The position numbers and the translations under genes were made by a program. Source: Nitrospiraceae bacterium UBA2166 (GTDB taxonomy: Bacteria > Nitrospirota > Nitrospiria > Nitrospirales > UBA2166). From it: a stretch of DNA of 12,525 nt. Position 1 is the stretch's first letter, and the number at the start of each line of letters is the position of its first letter. Below the pieces are notes generated by a model. That model was not told the origin of the DNA and searched no databases. It saw nothing but the letters and a program-made list of their open reading frames with translations. Of this stretch, positions 1-7,342 are shown piece by piece. The stretch is taken from assembly GCA_002328825.1 (NCBI GenBank), contig DCWI01000042.1, forward strand, positions 1 to 12,525, given 5' to 3'.

Positions 1-644
1 GACTTGCCGAAGAAATCGGTGAAATTACCTCGATGGGAGTCGAGGTGGGCATCGTAATCGGAGGTGGAAATATCTTCCGTGGGATTGCTGGCACAGCAAC
101 AGGAATCGAACGCTCGTCTGCAGACTACATGGGCATGCTGGCCACCATGCTAAACGCATTGGCAATGCAAACCGCTCTCGAAAAGCGTAATATTGATACC
201 CGTATCCAATCCGCAATCGAAATGAGACAACTTGCAGAAAGTTATGTTCGTCGGCGAGCAATTCGACATCTGGAAAAAAAACGGGTCGTAATATTTGCGG
301 CAGGCACGGGAAATCCCTACTTTTCCACAGACACTGCAGCCGCACTACGAGCGATGGAAATTGGTGCAAGTGTTTTTTTAAAAGGCACCAAGGTTGATGG
401 TATCTATGACGCCGATCCACTGCTCTACCCAGATGCAAAACGATTTGACGAACTTCCCTTTTCCGAAGTACTCAACAAAGGACTGAAAGTTATGGATGCA
501 ACTGCAACAACCCTGTGCATGGACAATAATCTTCCTGTGGTGGTGTTCAAGTTGAAAGATCAAGGAAACATTAAACGAATCATCACTGGCCACCGTGTAG
601 GAACCTTCATCCAAGGAAAGATAGAGCTTCAACTCCAATCATAG
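1..644 (+). CDS. pyrH: UMP kinase (uridylate kinase), 5' end missing
   Basis: PyrH phosphorylates UMP to UDP with ATP in the cytosol, a committed step of pyrimidine nucleotide synthesis. The reading frame is open from base 3, and 213 residues are present against about 240 in the family, so roughly 25-30 N-terminal residues, including the usual first lysine-rich strand, lie outside the window. Visible amino-acid-kinase signatures are the glycine loop GGGNIFRG, the UMP-binding stretch DYMGMLATMLNALAMQ, the loop GTGNPYFSTDTAAALRA and the ATP-site motif VDGIYDADP. The internal ATG at base 33 is not the true start because conserved family sequence continues upstream of it. The stop is 7 bases before frr, the usual pyrH-frr order, so the two are very likely co-transcribed. 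Identification is firm. Confidence 0.97.
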   Translation, partial: LAEEIGEITSMGVEVGIVIGGGNIFRGIAGTATGIERSSADYMGMLATMLNALAMQTALEKRNIDTRIQSAIEMRQLAESYVRRRAIRHLEKKRVVIFAAGTGNPYFSTDTAAALRAMEIGASVFLKGTKVDGIYDADPLLYPDAKRFDELPFSEVLNKGLKVMDATATTLCMDNNLPVVVFKLKDQGNIKRIITGHRVGTFIQGKIELQLQS

Positions 645-651
645 TAGGCAC

Positions 652-1227
652 ATGGACATTGCATTTGAACAACAGATAAAGAAAAAAATGGAAGACGCAG
701 TTGAGCATTTGGTTGCCACCTTAGCACGTATTCGCGCCGGGCGAGCATCGATCGCCATGCTGGATCACGTCAAAGTGAATTGCCATGGAGTACCATCACC
801 ACTACAACATGTGGCAACCCTTGCAACTCCTGAAAGCCGCCTGATCACTATTCAGCCTTGGGATTCCACCCTTATCAAAGAGATCGAACGCAGTATTGCT
901 ACGTCAGATTTAAACTTAAATCCAACCAATGACGGAAAAACTATTCGTCTTCCCATTCCTCCCCTTTCTGAGGACCGTCGCAAGGACTTGGTAAAATTGC
1001 TTAAAAAGTACGGCGAAGAGGCCAAGATAAGGCTTCGGAATGTGCGGCATGAGGCGAACGATACCCTGAACAAAAAACACAATCTCACGCACCAAAACAA
1101 GGAGAGCATACTCTCGGACGACGAATGGAAAAAGGCGAAAGCTGACATTCAAAAACTTACAGATTCCTATATCTCAAAAGCACAAGATCTGATGACAAAA
1201 AAGGAGGCAGAGGTTCTCGAGATTTAA
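652..1227 (+). CDS. frr: Ribosome recycling factor
   Basis: RRF works with EF-G to split the post-termination ribosome and release mRNA and tRNA. The 191-residue product has the normal length (about 185). It shows the family landmarks: IRAGRAS near residues 27-33, SDLNLNPTNDG at 85-95, the hinge segment PPLSEDRRKDLVK at 103-115, and RNVRHEAND at 129-137. Arg132 of this last motif matches the functionally important arginine of E. coli RRF, while the following residue, usually Arg, is His. The ATG follows the pyrH stop by 7 bases with only a weak ribosome binding site, consistent with translational coupling. The uppS gene that often follows frr is absent; a 574-base gap follows instead. No strong terminator is visible directly after the stop. 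Confidence 0.97.
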   Translation: MDIAFEQQIKKKMEDAVEHLVATLARIRAGRASIAMLDHVKVNCHGVPSPLQHVATLATPESRLITIQPWDSTLIKEIERSIATSDLNLNPTNDGKTIRLPIPPLSEDRRKDLVKLLKKYGEEAKIRLRNVRHEANDTLNKKHNLTHQNKESILSDDEWKKAKADIQKLTDSYISKAQDLMTKKEAEVLEI

Positions 1228-1660
1228 AGAAATAGTGGAAAAATGTGTGGTGCGTAGAATGTACAGAATTTCCAAAAAATCAGTGGGAACGTATTGTTTT
1301 CATCATTTTTTAGCCACTCGCGTCATCTTCACTACAACCTCAGCGACCACAAACAACACAGGAACCAACCCCCGAAAGCTATTTCTCTCCCCCCACTGAG
1401 AAAAAGAGACCAAGAATATTTTCCTTAAAAGTATAAGCCTAAAGACTAAAGCCTTAGGTATTTTAGCCTGCAATCTCTTTTCACCAACGCTCGATGGTTA
1501 AGTTGTGCTACAATTAATTTTTTGTGTGCTAATTCCTATATATCCACAGGTTTTACGGAGTAAACTATAACTAGCTGGGGTTTTTGCCAGTAGATGTTTC
1601 TTAAACAGTACCATTTAAGTTCCTATTTTATAACAGTAAAATGTTTTCGTATCAGTTGAA
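1228..1660. other. Gene-free gap between frr and the sigma factor promoter
   Basis: No protein-like reading frame was found here on either strand. The stretch is A+T-rich in its second half. It holds three copies of AGCCT starting at 1436, 1450 and 1465 (14-15 base spacing), within which CCTAA and TTAGG can pair around 1438-1459. At 1541-1550 there is TATCCACAGG, an 8-of-9 match to a DnaA box, which recurs identically at 9418-9427. No known RNA family was recognised. Confidence 0.5.
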
Positions 1661-1689
1661 TTGACATAATCAAGGCTCCGTGGTAGAAA
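1661..1689 (+). promoter_or_regulatory. Candidate sigma-70 promoter for the sigma factor gene
   Basis: A perfect -35 hexamer TTGACA (1661-1666) is followed by exactly 17 bases and then TAGAAA (1684-1689), which matches four of six positions of TATAAT. Transcription would begin near 1696, giving a leader of about 105 bases before the start codon at 1802. The -35 and spacing are seen directly; promoter activity is inferred. Confidence 0.55.
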
Positions 1690-1695
1690 CGTATA

Positions 1696-1722
1696 CGATC
1701 TATTTGGTCGCCGATCTATTTG
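1696..1722. repeat. Tandem direct repeat of 11 bases in the sigma factor leader
   Basis: CGATCTATTTG occurs at 1696-1706 and again at 1712-1722, a 16-base period, immediately downstream of the candidate promoter and so near or at the inferred transcription start. A perfect 10-base palindrome GTAGCGCTAC follows at 1751-1760. The repeats could be a regulator site or part of a structured leader; the function is unknown. Confidence 0.5.
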
Positions 1723-1801
1723 ATCCGACATTAGTTTCTGCGCTGCTACTGTAGCGCTACGACACCGCGTAATCGACCGGCATTTTTCGAAAGGGGAAAA
1801 A

Positions 1802-3349
1802 TTGGAAGCAAGAACAGGAATCGACTTTACCCCAGGCGCATTTGACGACCACGATGAGCCTTTACAGTTCTTCCTTGCAGAAATGGGGAGAGTTCCTCTC
1901 CTGACCAGAGAAGGCGAAATTAGGCTTGCTAAACTCATTGAGGAGGGGAAAAATAAACTTGCATTCATAGTGTTTACTATGCCCCTAACTCTTCAGCGGC
2001 TCCATACCCTTAAAACAGAGCTCAAAAATGATGAGATTCGGCTCCGCGATCTCATCTGCATACAGGACACAGCAGAAGGAGAGGAAACAGAAGAGGAGGT
2101 TCAGGGACAGGATGTAGAGGAACTTCGGAAACGCACCATTCAAGAGTTAACTGCAATCCAACGATCATTTCGAACACTAGTCACAGTAAGCGCCACACGG
2201 CGCTCTGCACGCCTGCCGCGTGCAACACGAGAAAAAGCGGACAAGAAGTATAGAGCAGTATGCTCTCGCATTGTAGAAAAAGCCACGTTGCTAAATTTTA
2301 CTCCCAAAATCAAAAACCACTTTCTCAATCATCTCAAAAGTGTCGGAAAAGAACTCAGCGAATGTGAGAAAGCGCTTGAAAAGTGTGCCAAGAGAATTAG
2401 AGGAACTACTAAGGATCTACAAGAGATGGCACGAGACATCACAACATTCGATAAGATCAAAAAACGTACAGGCTACTCTACCTCAACATTGAATACGATT
2501 AAAGAAATATTCATCACCTCACGAAAACAAATTCGGAAAATTGAATCTGAAATTGCAATGATTCCCGCAGGTGAATTGAGGGCTGCTTTGTCTACACTGG
2601 AATGTGTAGAAACCGATGTCAATCGAAGTAAGGCTGACATGGTAGATGCAAACCTCCGTCTCGTTGTAAGCATTGCAAAACGATATCGTAACCGTGGGCT
2701 TGCATTTCCTGACCTCATTCAAGAGGGAAGTATTGGATTAATGCGGGCTGTAGAAAAATTTGAATACAAGAGAGGATACAAGTTTAGCACTTACGCTACA
2801 TGGTGGATCCGTCAGGGTATTACCCGTGCAATTGCTGATCAAGGTCGTACAGTCAGAATTCCTGTACACATGATTGAAACCATTAATAAGCTTCGAAGCA
2901 CCACGCAGGAACTGGTCCGTAATGGATTACGCGAGCCTTCTGCCGAGGACATAGGAGTGAAAATGGCCATAACACCCACAAAAGTTCAAGAAATATTAGG
3001 AATTGCACAACATCCCATTTCAATGGAAACTCCTATTGGGGATGATGAAGACCGCCATTTTGGAGATCTCATTCAGGATAAAGATGCGATTTCTCCTCTT
3101 GATACAGCAGTCCAGTTTGACGTCCAACGACAAATTGCAAGCGCACTAAAAATGCTAACATCACGCGAAGAAGCCGTGCTGAGAAAGCGTTTTGGAATAG
3201 GAGAACCTTCAGACCATACGCTTGAAGAAATAGGGCAGGACTTCGCAGTCACCCGCGAACGCATTCGTCAGATTGAAGCTAAAGCCCTTCAAAAACTGCG
3301 GACAGCAGGATGTCGAAAAACACTAGAAAATCTCGTTGAATCATTGTGA
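1802..3349 (+). CDS. rpoD: RpoD-like primary sigma factor lacking region 1.1
   Basis: A sigma-70 family factor that directs RNA polymerase to promoters. In order: region 1.2 starts at about residue 18 (DEPLQFFLAEMGRVPLLT); a long charged helical non-conserved insert covers about 55-270; regions 2.1-2.4 cover about 278-360, including LRLVVSIAKRYRNRGL, the DLIQEGSIGLMRAVEKF core-binding part and the -10-recognising FSTYATWWIRQGI; region 3 runs to about 430; and region 4 includes the helix-turn-helix TLEEIGQDFAVTRERIRQIE (473-492). The 515-residue length is shorter than E. coli RpoD (613) because the acidic N-terminal region 1.1 is missing. The TTG start is chosen because GGGG at 1793-1796 gives a ribosome binding site 5 bases away; the frame stays open upstream only to a TGA at 1721 and has no ATG, GTG or TTG there. 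It is the primary factor or a close group 2 relative; regions 2 and 4 look fully functional. Confidence 0.9.
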   Translation: MEARTGIDFTPGAFDDHDEPLQFFLAEMGRVPLLTREGEIRLAKLIEEGKNKLAFIVFTMPLTLQRLHTLKTELKNDEIRLRDLICIQDTAEGEETEEEVQGQDVEELRKRTIQELTAIQRSFRTLVTVSATRRSARLPRATREKADKKYRAVCSRIVEKATLLNFTPKIKNHFLNHLKSVGKELSECEKALEKCAKRIRGTTKDLQEMARDITTFDKIKKRTGYSTSTLNTIKEIFITSRKQIRKIESEIAMIPAGELRAALSTLECVETDVNRSKADMVDANLRLVVSIAKRYRNRGLAFPDLIQEGSIGLMRAVEKFEYKRGYKFSTYATWWIRQGITRAIADQGRTVRIPVHMIETINKLRSTTQELVRNGLREPSAEDIGVKMAITPTKVQEILGIAQHPISMETPIGDDEDRHFGDLIQDKDAISPLDTAVQFDVQRQIASALKMLTSREEAVLRKRFGIGEPSDHTLEEIGQDFAVTRERIRQIEAKALQKLRTAGCRKTLENLVESL

Positions 3350-3780
3350 GTTCTCTCTAGAATGATTTGAGAAATTTTAGGGAGTTTCTATTTCTCGTGG
3401 TATTGCCTCATTCATTAGTCAACTCTACTGAAGAATACTCAAGCAAGTGCCTGTCTCGATCTTCAATTGGTTCTAGGCAGACGAATCCATTGGCGTGAAA
3501 AGTTTAGCAAGCGAGAGTGAGATAACAACAGAACAAAAAGGCCCCACGGGTAGACTGTTTGAGCACCCTCTTAGGGCTCTCCTGTCTAATCATCTCCACC
3601 TCACTCTCTCGGCAACTTTTCCATTTTTTTGTAATTGTCGGCACTTGCATTAGCGTTGCCTTTCCTCTCGGCTCGGATGGTTTTATTCTCATTGTCCTCA
3701 GTGTGCTCCTCTCTAAAAAATAAAAGCATTTGCCGGAAATTTTCCCAAAGCATGTCCCCTTCTATTCGGCAGTAGAGAAA
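3350..3780. other. Gene-free gap before the histidine kinase, with hairpins
   Basis: No convincing gene was found. AATCATT (3339-3345) at the sigma factor stop can pair with AATGATT (3361-3367), a weak hairpin without a T tract. A longer imperfect dyad lies at 3551-3588 and is listed separately. The kinase frame is open back to a TTG at 3730, but that start has no ribosome binding site. Long pyrimidine-rich stretches occur at about 3580-3720. Confidence 0.4.
3551..3588. other. Imperfect 38-base stem-loop
   Basis: TAGAC (3551-3555) pairs with GTCTA (3584-3588). Inside, GAG (3561-3563) pairs with CTC (3577-3579), and CCCT (3566-3569) pairs with AGGG (3573-3576) around a 3-base loop CTT. The arms are separated by an internal loop and a 2-base bulge. 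No T run follows, so it is not a classical intrinsic terminator. It could be a leader structure of the kinase mRNA or an operator; only the pairing is seen. Confidence 0.35.
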
Positions 3781-4971
3781 ATGAAAGAGGATATTCAGAA
3801 AACGAAAACACAACTCATAGAGGAACTTGGTTCACTGCGCAAAAAACTCACTGAATGCGAAGAAAAGGGTTCTATGTTACTCCCTGTAGAACAAGCGTTG
3901 CGTGATGGGCAAGTACAATTAGATCGGATTATGAGTTCGGCCATGGATGCGATCATCAGCATAGATGAAGATCAACATATTCTTTTCTTTAATGCCGCCG
4001 CAGAAAAAATGTTTAGATGTTCTAACGCTGAAGCACTCTGCCAACCACTTGAACGGTTTATCCCTGAACGGTTCCGCCACAAACATAGCCAGCATGTGGA
4101 AGTCTTTGGGGAGAGACATGTGACTAATAGACAGATGGGACAACTCGGCGTTGTATATGGGTTACGTGGTGATGGAACCGAATTTCCGGTTGAAGCTGGG
4201 ATTTCTCATGTTGAAATATCAGGAAAAAAAATCTTTACGGTAATACTGAGAGATATTACAGAACGAACACTTGCAGAAGAGGTCGTACAAAAACATGAGC
4301 AGGCCTTAGTTCGCAATCAAGAAGAACTCAGAGCGCTGACTGCTCAACTTCTGACGGTTCAAGATGAAGAACGTAGGCGCGTCTCGCGAGATCTTCATGA
4401 TGATGTCAACCAACGTTTGGCAGCATTAGCAGTTTGGATTCAAACGTATCAGAATACAACTGCTGCTGCCGGACACGATACCGAACCCATTCAGTCTCTC
4501 CATCAGCAGGTTGTGACACTTTCCGATGACATTCGCCGTCTCGCATATCAACTCCACCCCTCAATTCTTGATGACCTCGGGTTGCCCGTTGCGCTGAGAG
4601 CGTGGTCCATTGATTTCTCTAAACGAGAACCCCTAGCAGTATCATTTTTGACTCGAAATGTGCCAAATGAAATTTCTCAACCCGTGGCAGCATGCCTCTA
4701 TCGCGTTACACAGGAAGGTATTCGTAATGTAGCGAAACATGCAAAGACAAATCACGCATCTATCCTTCTTGCTGGGACAAAACGAAGTATTGGCCTCTGT
4801 GTTGCTGATTTTGGAGAAGGGTTTAGTCCCACCGATACAAGAAATCGACGAAAAGGTTTAGGCCTAGCAAGTATGGAAGAACGCGTTCGCCTCGTAGGAG
4901 GGAACTTTAGGGTCAAGTCCCAACGCGGACGAGGAACACACATTCACATTCTTGTCCCTCATTCGCGCTGA
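3781..4971 (+). CDS. Soluble PAS-domain histidine kinase, NarX/DegS (HisKA_3) type
   Basis: A sensor kinase that would autophosphorylate on histidine and pass the phosphate to a NarL-type regulator. Counting from ATG 3781: an N-terminal coiled-coil-like stretch (1-45); a PAS domain (about 46-162) ending in the usual VILRDITER; a linker helix; the HisKA_3 dimerisation segment DEERRRVSRDLHDDVNQRL with phospho-acceptor His206; and a HATPase_c domain with the N box QEGIRNVAKHA (Asn316), the G1 box DFGEGF (343-348) and the G2 box KGLGLASMEERV. No membrane segment is present, so sensing is cytosolic; the PAS ligand cannot be told. ATG 3781 is preferred over an in-frame TTG at 3730, which lacks a ribosome binding site, although the site before ATG is also weak. 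The likely partner is the response regulator at 6317-6958, the nearest NarL-type gene; this is inferred from position and family. Confidence 0.9.
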   Translation: MKEDIQKTKTQLIEELGSLRKKLTECEEKGSMLLPVEQALRDGQVQLDRIMSSAMDAIISIDEDQHILFFNAAAEKMFRCSNAEALCQPLERFIPERFRHKHSQHVEVFGERHVTNRQMGQLGVVYGLRGDGTEFPVEAGISHVEISGKKIFTVILRDITERTLAEEVVQKHEQALVRNQEELRALTAQLLTVQDEERRRVSRDLHDDVNQRLAALAVWIQTYQNTTAAAGHDTEPIQSLHQQVVTLSDDIRRLAYQLHPSILDDLGLPVALRAWSIDFSKREPLAVSFLTRNVPNEISQPVAACLYRVTQEGIRNVAKHAKTNHASILLAGTKRSIGLCVADFGEGFSPTDTRNRRKGLGLASMEERVRLVGGNFRVKSQRGRGTHIHILVPHSR

Positions 4972-4976
4972 GCCAC

Positions 4977-4993
4977 CCGCGGGGGAGCCGCGG
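4977..4993. terminator. GC-rich hairpin between convergent stop codons
   Basis: CCGCGG (4977-4982) and CCGCGG (4988-4993) form a 6-bp all-GC stem around the loop GGGAG. It fills the 22-base gap between the kinase stop (4969-4971) and the stop of the oppositely directed Crp-like gene (4994-4996). There is no clear T tract on either side, so it may be a weak bidirectional terminator or a transcription block. The position argues for a terminator; the function is inferred. Confidence 0.45.
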
Positions 4994-5770
4994 TTAATGA
5001 ATTGACACGGATGACGCATGTGCTTCGACAGAATGTAGAGGCCTCGCGTGTCCCCCTGCATTGCGTCGTCGATACTGATTGTCCACGAAACAGTGGAGTC
5101 GTTTTTCATCAAGGATCCTGACAAAACGGTTACCTGTAGCTAGAAGGCGAGCCTCCTGAAGTTGCCCTAAGACAATACTCACCGTCTCGCGTGTTGTTCC
5201 AATAATGTTGGCCAACCCTTGATGAGTGCATGAGATTTTAAGGTCAGATCTATCCGAATACGAAGATTTAACTGGCCGGATTAGATCCAGCAAAAGACAA
5301 GCTAACCGTTCAGGCGCATCGAGAAAAACAAAGTGCTCAATGCGTTGCTCCACTTGCGCCATCCTAGCTCCAATCAATCTGGAGAGGTTCAAACAACATT
5401 GTGGTTGGTATTTCAAAAAACGCTCAAAGTTCTTCTTACTTACGACTCCTACAACTCCACCTTCCATAACCTCTGCCATCGAATCTCTAGGATGCTCTGC
5501 AAGCACGTCGACTTCTCCAAACGTTTCTCCAGGTCCTACCGTCGAAATAGTGAGTTCTCTCCCGTCATCACCAATTCTCGAAAGTTTCACGTACCCTGAG
5601 TGCAGGACGAAAACGGAATCCGCAGTATCCTTTGGCATAAATATAATCTGCCCTTTGCGATACGACACCAATCGCATAACATCGCTTAACAACTCAACAT
5701 CGCGATCACTAAGGCCATGAGAAATTTTTGCATGCTTCAAGTATGCGACTTTACGTCCATTTGTTTCCAT
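4994..5770 (-). CDS. Crp/Fnr-family transcriptional regulator
   Basis: A 258-residue DNA-binding regulator. Residues about 15-135 form a cyclic-nucleotide-binding-type beta barrel (GQIIFMPKDTADSVFVLHSG; GPGETFGEVDVL), a dimerisation helix follows at about 136-165, and a winged helix-turn-helix carries the recognition segment QGLANIIGTTRETVSIVLGQ (184-203). The phosphate-cassette region reads GEVDVLAEHPRDSMAE, not the exact Arg-Ser pair of cAMP-binding CRP, so the ligand is uncertain. There is no N-terminal cysteine cluster as in Fnr, so an iron-sulfur oxygen sensor is unlikely. A basic, His-rich tail of about 30 residues extends past the usual C-terminus. ATG at 5768-5770 is chosen because a strong GGGAGGTGA ribosome binding site lies just upstream; a GTG two codons earlier is too close to it. 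The gene is tail to tail with the kinase and divergent from the response regulator. Confidence 0.9.
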   Translation of the reverse strand: METNGRKVAYLKHAKISHGLSDRDVELLSDVMRLVSYRKGQIIFMPKDTADSVFVLHSGYVKLSRIGDDGRELTISTVGPGETFGEVDVLAEHPRDSMAEVMEGGVVGVVSKKNFERFLKYQPQCCLNLSRLIGARMAQVEQRIEHFVFLDAPERLACLLLDLIRPVKSSYSDRSDLKISCTHQGLANIIGTTRETVSIVLGQLQEARLLATGNRFVRILDEKRLHCFVDNQYRRRNAGGHARPLHSVEAHASSVSIH

Positions 5771-5865
5771 AAGCACTCACCTCCCACCCCCTACCTAACG
5801 TACCCAACACGTCCTTGGTTGAAGCCATCAACATACGGAGATGTTAGCAGCCTATATAATAATTT

Positions 5866-5883
5866 GGACACTAGGTAATGTCC
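5866..5883. promoter_or_regulatory. 18-base inverted repeat, candidate operator upstream of the Crp-like gene
   Basis: GGACA (5866-5870) and TGTCC (5879-5883) are perfect complements, with two more symmetric pairs in the 8-base centre, so seven of nine pairs match. Size and geometry resemble Crp/Fnr-type operators but the half-site differs from TGTGA. It lies about 96 bases upstream of the Crp-like start and next to a TATATAAT sequence, so autoregulation is possible but unproven. Confidence 0.35.
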
Positions 5884-6065
5884 GAGTTTCGCCGATAAAA
5901 CTCCCTAGGCAAACAAAAAAAATCACATGTTTTTTTTAAAAAATCCTAGTCACTGTCAACATCAGGAACAATATCTCTTGCTACAATACGCACCTAATTG
6001 ACAGCTATAGATTTTCAGCCACAATATATGGGTAGTATTGATTGCACGCATCAACCATTTTGACC

Positions 6066-6088
6066 ATGGTAATATCACGCCTTACCAT
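6066..6088. promoter_or_regulatory. 23-base inverted repeat, candidate operator
   Basis: ATGGTAA (6066-6072) and TTACCAT (6082-6088) are perfect 7-base complements around a 9-base centre. It lies in the middle of the divergent region, 228 bases before the response regulator start. It could be a protein binding site or an RNA hairpin; neither is shown. Confidence 0.35.
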
Positions 6089-6206
6089 ATTTTTTTTCGT
6101 AGTCATCTGATGTAGCGGTGATACCTCTTTTATCGTCCTAGGAACAGTCCATCGAGACGTCAAATTCAAGTAAATTCAGATTATTCTAGGGAGACTTTGC
6201 ATCATA

Positions 6207-6236
6207 ACTAGGGTTCTACCCAGTATCACTTATAAT
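6207..6236 (+). promoter_or_regulatory. Candidate -10 box with an overlapping hairpin ahead of the response regulator
   Basis: TATAAT (6231-6236) matches the sigma-70 -10 consensus perfectly. No good -35 sits 16-18 bases upstream; that position is instead occupied by a short dyad, ACT-A-GGGT-TCT-ACCC-AGT (6207-6224), with one bulged base. A promoter with a poor -35 and a symmetric site in its place would suit activator control, for example by the neighbouring Crp-like protein or by the response regulator itself. This is inference. Confidence 0.35.
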
Positions 6237-6316
6237 GTCTACGGATTTAGAATTACTCTCAGAGGGGCAGGTGTGAAGTCCCTACATATTTCCATGGCAA
6301 TTTCCAGGAGAATTAA

Positions 6317-6958
6317 ATGGTTCGATCACGCATTCTTTTAGCCGATGACCATCTCCTAGTGATGGAAGGTCTTCGAAAACTACTGGAATCAGAGCACGAT
6401 CTAGTTGGGACGGTTGAAGACGGGATAACTCTAGTTAACATGGCGTTTGAACTCGATCCAGACATCATTCTCCTCGATATCTCAATGCCAATGCTCAATG
6501 GCATCGAGGCAGCAAGAAAAATCAAAAAAAAACTTCCAGCCTGTAAATTAATTTTCATCACCATGCATGGAGATTCCACATATGTTATTGAAGCCTTCCG
6601 TGCCGGAGCATCAGGATATCTCCTTAAACGATCTGCTGCCTCCGAGTTAAGTCAAGCCATTCAAGCAGTGCTCAATGGACAACAATATCTCTCTCCACTG
6701 GTCACAAAGGATGTGTTAAATCCCCTTCTAGAGACATCGCACAACATCCCATCAAAAATGGGAACACTCACAACTCGTCAAAGAGAAGTACTCCAACTTG
6801 TCGCAGAGGGGCGTTCAGCCAAAGAAATCGCGACAATTCTTACAATTTCAGTGAAGACTGTAGAGTTTCATAAGGCTCAGATCATGGACCAAGTCGGCCT
6901 CCATACGACTGCTGACTTGACAAAATATGCCGTTAGCCATGGCATTGTAAGTTCATAA
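6317..6958 (+). CDS. NarL/FixJ-type response regulator
   Basis: A 213-residue two-component transcription factor. The receiver domain (about 4-120) has the acidic pair Asp10-Asp11, the phospho-acceptor Asp54 in ILLDISMPML, the switch Thr82 and the conserved Lys104 in GYLLK. A linker leads to a LuxR-type helix-turn-helix (about 148-211), with LTTRQREVLQLVAEGRSAKE and the recognition helix around SVKTVEFHKAQIM. All phosphotransfer residues are present, so it should be active. AGGAG at 6306-6310, six bases before ATG, fixes the start. The HisKA_3 kinase at 3781-4971 is the natural partner, although the Crp-like gene on the other strand separates them; the NarL-HisKA_3 pairing is typical of these families. 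Confidence 0.93.
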   Translation: MVRSRILLADDHLLVMEGLRKLLESEHDLVGTVEDGITLVNMAFELDPDIILLDISMPMLNGIEAARKIKKKLPACKLIFITMHGDSTYVIEAFRAGASGYLLKRSAASELSQAIQAVLNGQQYLSPLVTKDVLNPLLETSHNIPSKMGTLTTRQREVLQLVAEGRSAKEIATILTISVKTVEFHKAQIMDQVGLHTTADLTKYAVSHGIVSS

Positions 6959-7342
6959 CTTCTTCTCTCCTATCCCTCCCTCCAAATATCCCTACACATT
7001 GCAGAAGGAAAGATTACAGTCATTTTCTCTTTTGACATCACCATGCTACATCTCTCCACAAAACCGCCGCCTTTTCATCCACAAAATTCTAAGACCAGCC
7101 GCCAGATTCACACATCATCTTGATGCAACGCATCAGGTGGCACACCATATCATTCACCTAAGTAAGAGAAGCTTGTGGTGGGTTAGTGGAATAGGGGATA
7201 TCGTCAGTGTGCTTTGCCTCATTGCTCTTGCAGTGCCCTCTCGCGAAAACTCTCCACGTATAGTGAGGAATCATCCTAAAAATCTCTAGCTGACTGACAG
7301 GCTTACAGCTATCTCACTGCCACTGGGGGCAAGCAGTATTCC
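6959..7342. other. Gap between convergent response regulator and HAD genes
   Basis: A 96-codon frame (6999-7289, +, TTG start) is open here but has no ribosome binding site and an unusual composition rich in His, Arg and Ser, with one short hydrophobic stretch near its end; I do not call it a gene. Near the HAD end, TAGCTG (about 7287-7292) can pair with CAGCTA (about 7306-7311). ACTGC (7316-7320) can pair with GCAGT (7333-7337), a few bases past the HAD stop. Either could be a weak terminator, but no T tract supports it. Confidence 0.35.

Larger units (their letters stand above)
5771..6316. promoter_or_regulatory. Divergent regulatory region between the Crp-like and response regulator genes
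   Basis: This 546-base stretch has no convincing gene and must hold the promoters of both flanking genes. Besides the inverted repeats listed separately, it contains a perfect TTGACA at 5998-6003 followed about 17-18 bases later by only a weak -10 (ACAATAT, 6021-6027). TATATAAT lies near 5853-5860, usable in principle on either strand, and a perfect TATAAT lies at 6231-6236, 80 bases before the response regulator. A run of T and A at about 5919-5943 and another T run near 6091-6097 make it A+T-rich. The distance is long for two simple promoters. Confidence 0.5.

Noticed and set aside
1280..1399. TCAGTGGG (1280) and CCCACTGA (1392) as a long-range stem after frr
   Set aside because: Eight complementary bases 104 apart are easily met by chance, and no intervening structure supports it.
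3339..3367. AATCATT/AATGATT hairpin as the sigma factor terminator
   Set aside because: The stem is A+T-rich with a 15-base loop and no T run follows, so a terminator call is not supported.
5226..5720. A 164-codon + strand frame opposite the Crp-like gene
   Set aside because: It is a shadow of the regulator's frame, with Ser/Thr/Pro-rich nonsense composition.
6999..7289. A 96-codon open frame on the + strand after the response regulator
   Set aside because: It has a TTG start with no ribosome binding site, odd composition rich in His, Arg and Ser, and no recognisable domain. The single hydrophobic stretch is not enough to call a membrane protein.
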